Source of the DNA: WLND01 sp040398845
GTDB taxonomy: Bacteria > Actinomycetota > Actinomycetes > S36-B12
Direction: 5' to 3'
Length of the DNA stretch: 64,000 nt
NCBI GenBank assembly: GCA_040398845.1
Contig: JBBATH010000001.1
Location: forward strand, 1 to 64,000
A program made the translations under genes and the position numbers. The notes below the pieces were generated by a model that ran no database searches, was not told the DNA's origin, and saw only the letters and a program-made list of their open reading frames with translations. Below are positions 25,553 through 34,183 of the stretch, piece by piece. The number at the start of each line of letters is the position of its first letter. The stretch's first letter is position 1.

Positions 25553-25735
25553 TTTTTTCCCCGAGCGTGACGTCGTCTCGGCGGACGCCGCGTCGCGACG
25601 GGGTTGCGAACGACCACGACGGCAACAGGTGGGGGCAGTTGGTGCACGATGTGCGCGGGATGCGGTGCGTGAGGGCAAGGACGCGCCTCGGGACTTGTTC
25701 AGGTGCGAGCACCTGAAACCCTACTTTTTGATTGT
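25553..25735 (+). repeat. Chromosomal-flank repeat R, copy 3
   Basis: This is the longest uninterrupted copy (CCCCGAGCGTGACGTCGTCT to GGTGCGAGCACCTGAAACCC). It likely marks the original right flank of the tRNA site, so the island region ends here. The stretch 25736-25902 has no identifiable gene. Confidence 0.7.
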
Positions 25736-25902
25736 GTCTTCGAGGCCGCCTGTTCGCATCGGCCGGTCCTGCCGCTGCTTGCCCAGGTCGGTGCGGAAGA
25801 ACGTGGTGCCGTTCCGGTCGGCATCCGACAGTTCGACCGCCATCTTGAGAGCGGCCCCGGCTTTAGGTGCACCGCACCCCGAGGCTGTGGAATCATGTTG
25901 CT

Positions 25903-26557
25903 ATGACTTCTCGTGCCCTCGTCGCGGTCGCGGCCATGCTTGCCACCCTGCTCGCCGCCAGTCCTGCAGGCGCCGCGCCCAGCGGCGGCTACCGGCCTTA
26001 GCGCCAGCGAGCAGTCGGCGCTGGTGAACAACAAGGCGTACATCCCTTCAGGGCTTGGCCTCACCGACTCGTACGTGCAGGACTTTCCGCCGCAGGGCCT
26101 CGAGGTGCTGCTGTGCTACGACGCCGCCTTCAAGCCGCTCATGCTGCCCAAGGCCCCCGGGGCCTGGTTGGCCGCGCAGGGCAATGGCGGTGTCGGCACA
26201 GGCGTTTACCTGTACGAGTACCCGGATGCGAAGGCCGCGATATCCGCCGGCGGGGTGCTGATGAAGACGAAGTGCGCGGCCAAGGGCGATGACCCGAAGG
26301 CGGGCCTGCAGCAGTCGCAACGCAGTCTGCCGAAGAAGAGTAGCTCGCCCGGCATGCTCATCACCACGACCATGAAGGACGACGGCGACTTGGAGACTGA
26401 CGTGCAGGCCGTCCGCCAGGTCGGTTTGGCCGTGCTCAAGGCGAGCGCCGTGGTCAACGGCGGCCCGGACTCGCCGTTGGTGAAGAAGGCCAGCGCCGCA
26501 GTCGTGAAGACCCTGGACCAGATCACTGCCGACTACGTGAAGGCCGCGAAGCGCTGA
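25903..26557 (+). pseudogene. Secreted protein, frameshifted behind its signal peptide
   Basis: The ATG at 25903 gives a clean signal peptide (MTSRALVAVAAMLATLLAAS, cut near AGA-AP), but this frame stops at a TAG (25999-26001). The mature protein continues in another frame from about 25985: TGLSASEQSALVNNKAYIPS, then ~190 residues to 26557 with good codon bias, containing two Cys. The two parts together look like one ~215-residue exported protein, broken by a single-base change at about 25975-25995. Family not recognised. Confidence 0.65.
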
Positions 26558-26874
26558 GCCCACCACTGACGCTTGGGGAGCGGCCCGCGGGCGGGGCTTC
26601 GCATGCGAAAGCCATCCAGATGCGATGCCATCTTCCGGTGCGCAGGGTCCGGGGGTGAGCGAGCAGGGGCCGAAGCGCCGCGTCATCGGCAGCGACGTGG
26701 TGGCTAGACCGTGGCTTCAAACCTAGGAAGGGGCATTACGAACTGAGTGTCGAGGCTGTTCCGGCGCTCCGGCAGTCAACCGCAATTCGACGAACTCCAG
26801 CTCGCGATCTGAACGGTTTCACCTTCGGCTACGATCCCGATCTCCCTACGATCGCCCAATGCAGCAGTGCCCTC
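26558..26874. other. Gene-free stretch between convergent genes
   Basis: I see no gene, and no clear terminator hairpin. Confidence 0.4.
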
Positions 26875-28674
26875 CTAGGGCTGCACCGCTACGACGAGGC
26901 GTGAGCCGCGTTCGAGGGAAATGAGTGACCAAGCGCCGGCACTCAATTGGTGGAGCAATGCGCTGCCGATGCCGGGCTTGCCGCCCTGGGGGCCTGTGCC
27001 GTTGTCGGTGATCTCGACGTCGCACGTCCCGTCGGGGCGGGTACTCACCACGATGTCGATGCGGGTGGCCTTCCCGTGGCGGATCGCGTTCGAGATGCCC
27101 TCTTCGACGATCCGGCCGATGCTCTCCGGGGATGAATGCGTCGTATCGACGTCGACGTGGCTGTCGCGCTTGATTTCTATCGTGAACTCACACAGGGATC
27201 CCCAGAGGGCCACCTTGCGCTGGACCTCCTCGCCGATGCTGCCGGATAAAGGTGGTTGCTCCATCGGCTGGTCCAGGATCGCCAACGCCTCGAGCAGGGC
27301 TTCGATCCGTGTCCGTTCGCTGCCGGCCTCACCGGCGCTGTCAATTGCCATGGCGCAGGAGTGCAATCGCGTCTGGACGCTCCCGTGAAGCAGCCGAGAT
27401 GCCTGCCGGGCTAGGTCTGCCAACTGTCGACTGCGGGCCATGGAGGCGACGGTGTTGCGTCGAAGCCGGTCTCGAAAGAGATCACGCGAACTGACGTCGA
27501 ACTGGCGCCACGCACCGAACCCTGAGGTGATGAGCACGAGTGCGGTGCCGACGATTACCTGCGCGATCGCCCACGAGAGCGGCGCCGACCCCGTCACCCA
27601 TGATTCGCGGAAGAACGATGTCGCGATGACGCCGGATTCAAGGAGCACGAGGGCGCCGATGAAGATTTTCGAGTGCTGGCAGGGGAACCGGCGCATGAGA
27701 GCGTTGGCAGGGCCGCAGATGCCGAGGATCGCCAGACACTGCATCGTCAGGAGGGTCACTCCCCGCTCGGGTCCGAAGAGGGTGGTGACTTCCTTGAGTC
27801 CAGTGACCGCGTGGATGACGATGATGAGGAGGGGACGAAAGGGCTGACCGCTCACGATGTTCGGGATGATGACCCACCCCGATCGTCGGGGGTAGCTCTG
27901 CGCCGCCTGCTGCCACATCCGGGCGCTCAGCGGTCGAACCGACGACTGCGCAGTCTCGCGAAGCAGATCGCTGATCTCGTCCCAGTCTGGGCGATCCGCA
28001 CCTTGATCGAGGCCCTCCGCATCGAGGGCCAACTGCAGGCGCGATTCGAGGGTCGTGCGAGCGGCGCCGAGCTTGGCCGTGACGTCGGCGTCGAGCTGCG
28101 CCTTCAACTGCGCAACGATCGCGCTGCGCTGCATGGCCTCGATCTCGAGCTGAACGGCCTCCTCGACGAGAGCAGCCCGAGCAGTGGCGGTGCGATCGCG
28201 GTAGTCCAAGAGGAGGATGATCATGCAGGCGCCGTAGGCGGAGAGCAGCGAGATCACGACCAACTGGTCGAGTGAGCCGAACCCGGTGTCGAGCCCGACA
28301 AGTGATGCCAGCCCGATGATCGTCCACGTGACAATGAGTCCGGATAGTCCGCCGCTTGTCACGACGATCCAGATCGCGACCGGGACCTCGCGCCTATTGC
28401 GATAGAGAGTGCGGCCCAGGGCAATCATGAACAGCCCGGCGGCAAGGCATCCGGCCAGGCCAAGGAACTGCCACAGGAGCCAAAGCGCGATTGACTCCGA
28501 GCTCGAGGTCGCCGATGCCATCACCCCGAGCCATACACAGGCTGTAGCAACGGCCCAGCCTTGCCACGAGAGCGACCAGCGGCCCCCGAGCCGAGCCCGA
28601 AGGGATGGCTGCCCGAGGTCGTCCGCCACGTCAGGTGCGGGAGCCAGATCAGGTGCGTCAGCTACGCCGGGCAC
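26875..28674 (-). CDS. Membrane sensor histidine kinase
   Basis: The product is about 599 residues from a GTG at 28674 (start uncertain; GTG 28683 is also possible), overlapping the response-regulator stop by 17 bases. The N-terminal half has several transmembrane helices (WAVATACVWLGVMAS, LAAGLFMIALG, then VVISLLSAYGACMIILLLDY). A coiled region follows, then a second membrane block (about 330-440). The phosphoacceptor helix has ARQASRLLHGSVQTRLHSC with the likely His. The ATPase domain has N- and G-box motifs EEGISNAIRHGKATRI, DNGTGPQGGKPGIG. It pairs with the adjacent NarL-type regulator. Signal unknown. Confidence 0.85.
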   Translation of the reverse strand: MPGVADAPDLAPAPDVADDLGQPSLRARLGGRWSLSWQGWAVATACVWLGVMASATSSSESIALWLLWQFLGLAGCLAAGLFMIALGRTLYRNRREVPVAIWIVVTSGGLSGLIVTWTIIGLASLVGLDTGFGSLDQLVVISLLSAYGACMIILLLDYRDRTATARAALVEEAVQLEIEAMQRSAIVAQLKAQLDADVTAKLGAARTTLESRLQLALDAEGLDQGADRPDWDEISDLLRETAQSSVRPLSARMWQQAAQSYPRRSGWVIIPNIVSGQPFRPLLIIVIHAVTGLKEVTTLFGPERGVTLLTMQCLAILGICGPANALMRRFPCQHSKIFIGALVLLESGVIATSFFRESWVTGSAPLSWAIAQVIVGTALVLITSGFGAWRQFDVSSRDLFRDRLRRNTVASMARSRQLADLARQASRLLHGSVQTRLHSCAMAIDSAGEAGSERTRIEALLEALAILDQPMEQPPLSGSIGEEVQRKVALWGSLCEFTIEIKRDSHVDVDTTHSSPESIGRIVEEGISNAIRHGKATRIDIVVSTRPDGTCDVEITDNGTGPQGGKPGIGSALLHQLSAGAWSLISLERGSRLVVAVQP

Positions 28675-29326
28675 TGACCGCACCGGTGAGCTTGAAGTAG
28701 GCCTGCGCGATGAGGACGCGCTGGCTGCTTCCCTTCCCGTAAGGGATATCGAAATGGCGAATGAGCCGCGCGATGACTTTCTCCACACCGGAAACTGACA
28801 TCACGCGCAGGCGTGCGATCTCGGCGTTCGAGTGGCCTGCCGAGACCAATCGCATGATTTCAATGCTGTTATCGCTGATGCCCAGATCAGACGGATTGCT
28901 GTCGACGTTCGTTGACCGCCCCATCCTCTGCGGCCCGACGGCGAGCTGCAACGAATGGTTGAGCACATCAGTGTCCGTCACCGTCCGCTTCACTAGGTAG
29001 ATGGCCCCCTCTGGCATCGGCGGCAGGTTCAATCCGATGAGTCGTGGCTCCTCGTAGGTTGAGATGATGACGAGTCCGATCCCCGGGTACGTGAGCCGAA
29101 GCCCGATGGCAAGGTCAACGCCGGTTGGGCCCTCGCCGAGATCGAGGTCGAGGACGGCCACCGCCGGCTCGAGGTGGCGGGTCACCCATAACGCCTCAGC
29201 AACGCTCGACGCCGAGCGCACGGGGGACCAACCCAAACCCTGCACCGCAGTGGCGAGCATGCCGCGTGTGAAGGGGTCGTCATCCACGACGAGAGCGCCC
29301 GCGGGAGGTAACCGCCTGCTAATCAT
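28658..29326 (-). CDS. NarL/LuxR-family response regulator
   Basis: The product is 222 residues from the ATG at 29326, with AAAGGGG upstream. The receiver domain shows ALVVDDDPFTRG, the phosphoacceptor Asp in VAVLDLDLGEG, and the Lys in YLVKRTVTD. The C-terminal helix-turn-helix (EIMRLVSAGHSNAEIARLRVMSVSGVEK) is LuxR type. It is first in the operon, with the histidine kinase downstream overlapping by 17 bases, so they form a two-component system. Confidence 0.9.
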   Translation of the reverse strand: MISRRLPPAGALVVDDDPFTRGMLATAVQGLGWSPVRSASSVAEALWVTRHLEPAVAVLDLDLGEGPTGVDLAIGLRLTYPGIGLVIISTYEEPRLIGLNLPPMPEGAIYLVKRTVTDTDVLNHSLQLAVGPQRMGRSTNVDSNPSDLGISDNSIEIMRLVSAGHSNAEIARLRVMSVSGVEKVIARLIRHFDIPYGKGSSQRVLIAQAYFKLTGAVSARRS

Positions 29327-29422
29327 GATGCATCCCCTTTGACTCTCTGGGTCTGGGAACGGCCCGTGGTTGGGTGAACGGTACAAGGTGGAGCATTGGT
29401 AGATTCCCCGGATCCACTGGGC

Positions 29423-30106
29423 CTAACGGCGCCGCGAGGAGGCTGTCACCACACCGAGGTCAGCCGCGGTGCCCTCCCACTTGACGGTCTTCGTATCAAC
29501 GCGTGTCGCACCCGTCTTGCTGTACCGGTAGAGCTTGCCCGGGAACGTCACGGTGACCGTCACGGTTGCCGACGATAGATCGATGCTGTCGGCCGACGCG
29601 GCAGGGGCCGGGATGCCGAGCAGTGCCGGGTCGAATACCGAGGTGTCCATGGAGAAGGCGATGCGAGTTCCAGCGATCTGGGCGAACGTCTTGGCGGAGT
29701 CGTCGAAGGCTGCCCTCGAGTAGGTGGTGGTCACGTTGTATCCGGAGTCAGAGTCGGTGTAGACGGCATCGGCGAAGAGCCTGCCGGTGCCCGGTGACGT
29801 CGCAAGTCGTTTCTCGATGACCTGCTTGAACCCATCGACGGTCGTCACGTTGGCTGAAGCCAGTGACTCCTTGCTCACATCGACACTGATGGTGCCCGTT
29901 ACCCGGGCGCTGGAGTCGATGCTCAGATCGGCGGTTGCGCAGCCTGCGATGAGGACGATCGCTGCGGCGCTTGCCGCAGCAAGAAGCGAGCGTCGCAGAC
30001 CTGCCCGTGCCGGCTTCACCTTGGATGAGCGGCGAGGTTGCAGCAGATGAACGCCGGACGGAGATTGAAGTACCTGCGGGGTGTGATGGGCATTCACGGG
30101 GGGCAC
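29423..30106 (-). CDS. LppM-like lipoprotein
   Basis: The product is 227 residues from a GTG at 30106; later starts, closer to the signal peptide, are possible. A basic stretch and hydrophobic core precede the lipobox LIAGC, so the Cys at about 56 would be lipidated. The mature part fits the LppM/DUF3153 domain of actinobacteria (ISVDVSKESLASANVTTVDG, FAQIAGTRIAFSMDTS, FPGKLYRYSKTGATRVDTKT). There is no C-terminal membrane helix, unlike some LppM proteins. In mycobacteria LppM affects phagocytosis; the role here is unknown. Confidence 0.7.
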   Translation of the reverse strand: MPPVNAHHTPQVLQSPSGVHLLQPRRSSKVKPARAGLRRSLLAAASAAAIVLIAGCATADLSIDSSARVTGTISVDVSKESLASANVTTVDGFKQVIEKRLATSPGTGRLFADAVYTDSDSGYNVTTTYSRAAFDDSAKTFAQIAGTRIAFSMDTSVFDPALLGIPAPAASADSIDLSSATVTVTVTFPGKLYRYSKTGATRVDTKTVKWEGTAADLGVVTASSRRR

Positions 30107-30267
30107 CTTTCGCTGCTGGTTCCACCAGGGTCCCGGTGGAGGTTCGACTGTCTCGCACTCGCGCCACGGTGGTCAACGACAGGGGGCCACCGGTCTCGTA
30201 ACGGTCAGGAATCAGGGGGGCTAGCCACAGACTGCGGCATGACGGACGCCTATGTCGTCGACCGTTG

Positions 30268-30648
30268 TTAGAAGCATCCGTCAAGACTGCAGAGCCCAGC
30301 GGCGCTGAGGGCAATGAAGCCCTGTCCAAGGGCGAGCAGGACGATGACGACCACCGAAATGATGCTGGCCGCTAGCGAAATCGTTCTGCCCGACAACGAT
30401 TCGGGGGAACTCCTCACATCGCGACGTGCCCGAGACGCGATGAGGAGCGCGGTGATGGGCAGGGCGAACGAGAGCAGGGCGAGTCCGATCAAGGCCACGG
30501 TGAACGTGACGGGGCTGTTCTCCTCGGACAAATCGGTCGCAACGCCGATCAGCGCAAGATATTCAGCGAAGTACAGGACTGGGCAGAAGAGCACGGTGAT
30601 GACGGATAGGACAAGAGCAACGGTTGCTTTGGTGGAGTGTGATCGCAT
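30268..30648 (-). CDS. Small membrane protein
   Basis: The product is 126 residues from the ATG at 30648 (GAAGGA 6 bases upstream). Three to four hydrophobic segments are seen (VALVLSVITVLFCPVLYF, TFTVALIGLALLSFALPI, SLAASIISVVVIVLLALG), separated by a basic loop with RARRDVRSS. It looks like the DUF4190-type small actinobacterial membrane proteins, but this is only by layout. Confidence 0.6.
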   Translation of the reverse strand: MRSHSTKATVALVLSVITVLFCPVLYFAEYLALIGVATDLSEENSPVTFTVALIGLALLSFALPITALLIASRARRDVRSSPESLSGRTISLAASIISVVVIVLLALGQGFIALSAAGLCSLDGCF

Positions 30649-30997
30649 GATGCGTCCTTCATTGGGAGGGGATACGTTCAATCGACCAGGTGTGCGGGCG
30701 GATCGCTGAGGTCGGACCATTGCAGAAGTCGGGCGAGCCGTCAACGACCGCGTCCAATGTCATGGGGCGGCCGGGTGTGATGTGTGGCTAGCACCCCGGA
30801 TCCGCTGTCGAAGCGAGGGAAAGAGCGACCCGTCGTTGACGGGATGGCGAGATGAGTTCGATCGTTTAGGCGACCTGCCGCCCAGATCGGTGAATGACTG
30901 GCTTTTGCCTCCACTGGATCCCCTTCAGTGAGTCGAACTCAGTTGCCGGTGCGCGCGGCGCCAACGAAATCTCCGCTCAATGAGAGGAAATCAGCGC

Positions 30998-31516
30998 ATG
31001 TCATTCTTCAAGAAGCTCAAGAACGGCCTCGGGGTCGGCACGATCAAGTTCGAGCTCGTCGTACCCGGACAGATCGATGGCAGCTCTGGCCGGCTTGAGG
31101 GAGACATCGTCCTGACGGCCAAGAGTGACCAACTCGTCAAGGATGTCGAGGCGATTTTTGAGCGGGTGCACACATGGGACGAGCGCGAGTCCGTCTACAA
31201 CTCGACGACGGAGCGGTACGAGGACCGATGGGTCCAGCGGAGTCACACCATCGAGTTGGGCCGCTTCATGGACGCAACACCATTCGAGATCGCATCCGAT
31301 GAGCTGCGGACCATCCGGTTCGTCATTTCCTTCCAACCGATAAACCCGCAACTTGCCACCAGCTCGGGCGGACTGATGTGGAGCTTCATGGACAGTGCGC
31401 TCTCGTATGGCTCGAACTGGCGCAATGAGCGGGTGCACTACACCGTTCGGGGCGACGTCGACCTTGAGGACGTGGCATTTGACAAGGGTGACTCCAAGAC
31501 GATCGCCGTCATGTAG
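30998..31516 (+). CDS. Spo0M-like sporulation-control (arrestin-fold) protein
   Basis: The product is 172 residues from the ATG at 30998 (GAGGAAA upstream). It opens MSFFKKLKNGLGVGTIKFEL and has the beta-sandwich pattern of Spo0M/arrestin-like proteins (GRLEGDIVLTAKSDQLVKDV, ELGRFMDATPFEIAS, VHYTVRGDVDLEDVAFDKGD). It is cytoplasmic. Homologues in non-sporulating actinobacteria have no settled role. It converges on the lipoprotein gene at 31595. Confidence 0.85.
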   Translation: MSFFKKLKNGLGVGTIKFELVVPGQIDGSSGRLEGDIVLTAKSDQLVKDVEAIFERVHTWDERESVYNSTTERYEDRWVQRSHTIELGRFMDATPFEIASDELRTIRFVISFQPINPQLATSSGGLMWSFMDSALSYGSNWRNERVHYTVRGDVDLEDVAFDKGDSKTIAVM

Positions 31517-31551
31517 CGAATCGCTCATCGTGGTGCCGGCGTCGAGTGGTC

Positions 31552-31587
31552 GGTGAGGGTGCGCAAATGCGGGCGCGCACCCTCACC
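31552..31587. terminator. Bidirectional terminator hairpin
   Basis: A perfect 13-bp inverted repeat (GGTGAGGGTGCGC and its complement) with a 10-base loop lies between the converging genes ending at 31516 and 31595. Confidence 0.8.
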
Positions 31588-31594
31588 GCGTTGA

Positions 31595-32335
31595 CTATGC
31601 GGGGTCGAGGACCCTGACGTTGAGCGTTATGACGGTGGCACCGTCCGCATTACCGGTGACGGTACACACTGTGTCGCCAGCCACTCCCGGATTCCCCATC
31701 GTGCCGATCGCTAGGAAGCTGAAGTCGTCGTCGGGGCCGGCCACGGCGAACGTTTGCGCGTAGCCCGTGCCCTCGCATTCGGCATCTACGCCCGCGATGT
31801 CGATGAAGGCCTGATTCGGGTTCTGGATCTCGATTGTCTGACCGTCCATGTCCGGAGTGATGCAGTACGCGTAGGCCTCCGGGTCGCATGCCCCTGCGGC
31901 CTCGTACACAACTGCCGCAGGCTCGGGGGCGTTCACGCACAACTGCGTCACGAAGGCAAGGTAGTAGTCCGCGTAGGCGGTCCATTCCTCTGCCGTCGAG
32001 CCCACGTACATGGCGACAAGAGAATCGACTTGCTCGGGAGTAACGGGCTTGTTGTCATTGCAGGCGAGCCGTTCCGGAGTCAAGGTGGCAGGGTCCTTGC
32101 CGTAATCAGCCCAGTTCGCGTCCGGGATTCCGGTGGGGCGGGGCGGGTTCCAATCAGTGGCCGTGACGGTCCCCGCGCTCGTTGCGCCGGCTGACGCTGC
32201 GGCAGCAACTGCGGCGGACGATGCTGCTGCAGAGGTTGCTCCGGCGGTTGAGCTGCCGCCGCAACCGCCGAGCAGGAGAGCGCTGGAGATTGCGAGTGAG
32301 CCAATGATGGTCACTACGCCTGTTCGTGAATGCAT
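31595..32335 (-). CDS. Lipoprotein, paralogue family with conserved 'WNPPRPTG' region (1)
   Basis: The product is 246 residues from the ATG at 32335 (GGAAGGA upstream). The signal peptide ends in the lipobox LLGGC, followed by an Ala/Ser-rich linker. The shared motif WNPPRPTGIPDANWADYGKD follows, then LTPERLACNDNKPVTPEQVD and GSTAEEWTAYADYYLAFVTQLC, which recur in the divergent neighbour (32584) and in two decayed copies. The C-terminal half differs from the neighbour's and holds several cysteines and a beta-rich segment. It is surface-anchored, function unknown. Confidence 0.75.
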   Translation of the reverse strand: MHSRTGVVTIIGSLAISSALLLGGCGGSSTAGATSAAASSAAVAAAASAGATSAGTVTATDWNPPRPTGIPDANWADYGKDPATLTPERLACNDNKPVTPEQVDSLVAMYVGSTAEEWTAYADYYLAFVTQLCVNAPEPAAVVYEAAGACDPEAYAYCITPDMDGQTIEIQNPNQAFIDIAGVDAECEGTGYAQTFAVAGPDDDFSFLAIGTMGNPGVAGDTVCTVTGNADGATVITLNVRVLDPA

Positions 32336-32583
32336 GAACGTCCTTCCGTGATGATGGCGACCGCGACTACGCCCGCGGAGGTCACAGTCACGCAGACTGG
32401 CGGACGATCGCAATGACCGTGAGCCGGTTCATGGGGCCGGTCGCAAGAACCGGGGGGATAGCCTCACGTTTGCCGGCGGCGCCCCGCCTAGGACGGTCCT
32501 GCGTCGTTGCCAGCATCGGGCGGCTCGTGTCAGCGTGCGTGTAGCGGTCGCGTTCGCGGCCGCCGACATCCCTGGAGGACTCA

Positions 32584-33375
32584 ATGCATTCACGCACCAA
32601 GGCAGCGGGCGTCATCGGCTCGCTCGCCATCACCGCCACGCTCCTGCTCGCCGGGTGCGGTGGCAGTTCGACCGCCGACACACCCTCCGCCGCCGCATCC
32701 TGGAACCCACCCCGCCCAACCGGAATATCGGACGCGTTCTGGGCTGACAACTACGCCAGTGACCCTGCCTTGACTCCGGAGCGGCTCGCCAACGCCTGCC
32801 GTCTAAACAAGCCCCTCACTCCCGAGGAAATCGAGTCTGTTGTCGGCGTGTACCCGGGCTCGACGGCAGAGGAATGGACCGCCTACGCGGACTACGCGTT
32901 TGCCTACCTGACGCCACTGTGCGCGAACCTGCCGTCGGGTGCCGCCGCAGCATCGACCGAGCCAAGCGCCGAGGCATCCGCCGAGGGCGACGCAGCGGCA
33001 AGCGACATGACCTCGGAGCAAACAGCATCGGGCGCATTCCCTCCCGTTGTCGATGGCGACGTGTCCTATCAGGCATGGAGTGATGGGGGTAACTACGTAG
33101 ATCTCTACATCACCAACACGGGGGACGCACCGGTTTCCACGGTTGGGTACTTCTCCAACGGACTCTTCGACACAACTCTCGACGGGGCCATGGTCATTCT
33201 CGACGCATCGGAGTGCACTGAGTCAGAAATCCCGGTCGGCGGCTACATCGTTTGCTCCCTTTCCGCTTTCCCACTCACCGGAACGTTTGCGACGATCAAT
33301 GTGAGATCCATCTCCGGCATGGCAGGGATTGACGTGCCAGTGAACTCAACGGATTCCGTACCTCCGCCCAGCTAG
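32584..33375 (+). CDS. Lipoprotein, paralogue family (2)
   Basis: The product is 263 residues from the ATG at 32584 (GGAGGA upstream). Its lipobox is LLAGC. The N-terminal domain repeats the family pattern WNPPRPTGISDAFWAD, LTPERLANACRLNKPLTPEE, STAEEWTAYADYAFAYLTPL. After an Ala/Ser/Glu linker there is a different C-terminal beta-sandwich-like domain (SYQAWSDGGNYVDLYITNTG). The shared N-terminus with exchanged C-termini suggests module swapping. Confidence 0.75.
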   Translation: MHSRTKAAGVIGSLAITATLLLAGCGGSSTADTPSAAASWNPPRPTGISDAFWADNYASDPALTPERLANACRLNKPLTPEEIESVVGVYPGSTAEEWTAYADYAFAYLTPLCANLPSGAAAASTEPSAEASAEGDAAASDMTSEQTASGAFPPVVDGDVSYQAWSDGGNYVDLYITNTGDAPVSTVGYFSNGLFDTTLDGAMVILDASECTESEIPVGGYIVCSLSAFPLTGTFATINVRSISGMAGIDVPVNSTDSVPPPS

Positions 33376-33395
33376 CCCGAGCGCCAGAGAAAAGC

Positions 33396-33438
33396 GCGAC
33401 TGCCGGGCGGGGGGTGGATCCCCTCGCCCGGCAGTCGC
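33396..33438 (+). terminator. Terminator hairpin after the lipoprotein gene
   Basis: A perfect 14-bp inverted repeat (GCGACTGCCGGGCG and complement) with a 15-base loop lies 20 bases after the stop at 33375. Confidence 0.75.
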
Positions 33439-33722
33439 CGCGGTAGGCGGCTGCGAGATTCCAACGTGCGATTGCCCGTCCATCAAATCCATCGCCCGCC
33501 ACGCGGCCTCCGGCTCGTTCGGGCAGGGCGGCCCTGCTGCCTGTGCGAGTTGCTGGTGGAGTCCGTCGGCCATCTGGAGCATCTGGTTCATCTCGATGAG
33601 AGCACGTAGTAGGACTCCTTGGGCATCGCGAGGGGCCCCGACCCGGTGAGCACCCAGTGGCGTTCGCTTCTCGCTTGGGAGACTGCGACGAAAGTCGGGA
33701 TCCCGAAGTCAGTCGTGACGTC

Positions 33723-34002
33723 CAGTCCTGCAGCCCGCCCCACCGGTGTAGCGGATGACCGCTGGGCTGAGTTGTCCAGGGACCCCAAAGCCAAGGGCTC
33801 TGCGGCTCTGGCCGAAGCCTGCACGACGCTGACGCCGATGAGCGCAAGCGACATCAACGGTCCGGTCGGCTTTGGCGCAGGCACCAAGGCCGAAGAGTGG
33901 AAGGCGTAGGGGACTAGAGGTTCGGCTACATGACGTCGCTGTGCGCGAGCCTGCCAGTGGGTGCCGCAGAGGAATCGACCGCGCCCAGTACCTAGGCATC
34001 GT
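33723..34002 (+). pseudogene. Decayed copy of the 'PPRPTG' lipoprotein family (3)
   Basis: It reads PARPTGVADDRWAELSRDPK, then ALAEACTTLTPMSASDI and AGTKAEEWKA before a stop (TAG, 33907-33909). Past the stop the frame continues GYMTSLCASLPVGAAEEST, again matching the intact copies. Signal peptide and C-terminus are missing. Confidence 0.75.
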
Positions 34003-34183
34003 CGGAAGCCGCAGGAACGGCCGCCGTGTCTCGACGAGACAGCGGGCACCTGTACCGGGCTCGGCTTGGGCACCGACGGCGACATGATCGGCGCGGACTA
34101 CATCATCGAGAGCCTCAACGACTACATCATGTCGCGTTCACTCGGCTGCACCGCATCGTTACGTGCTTCTGTCTTTATCCGTA

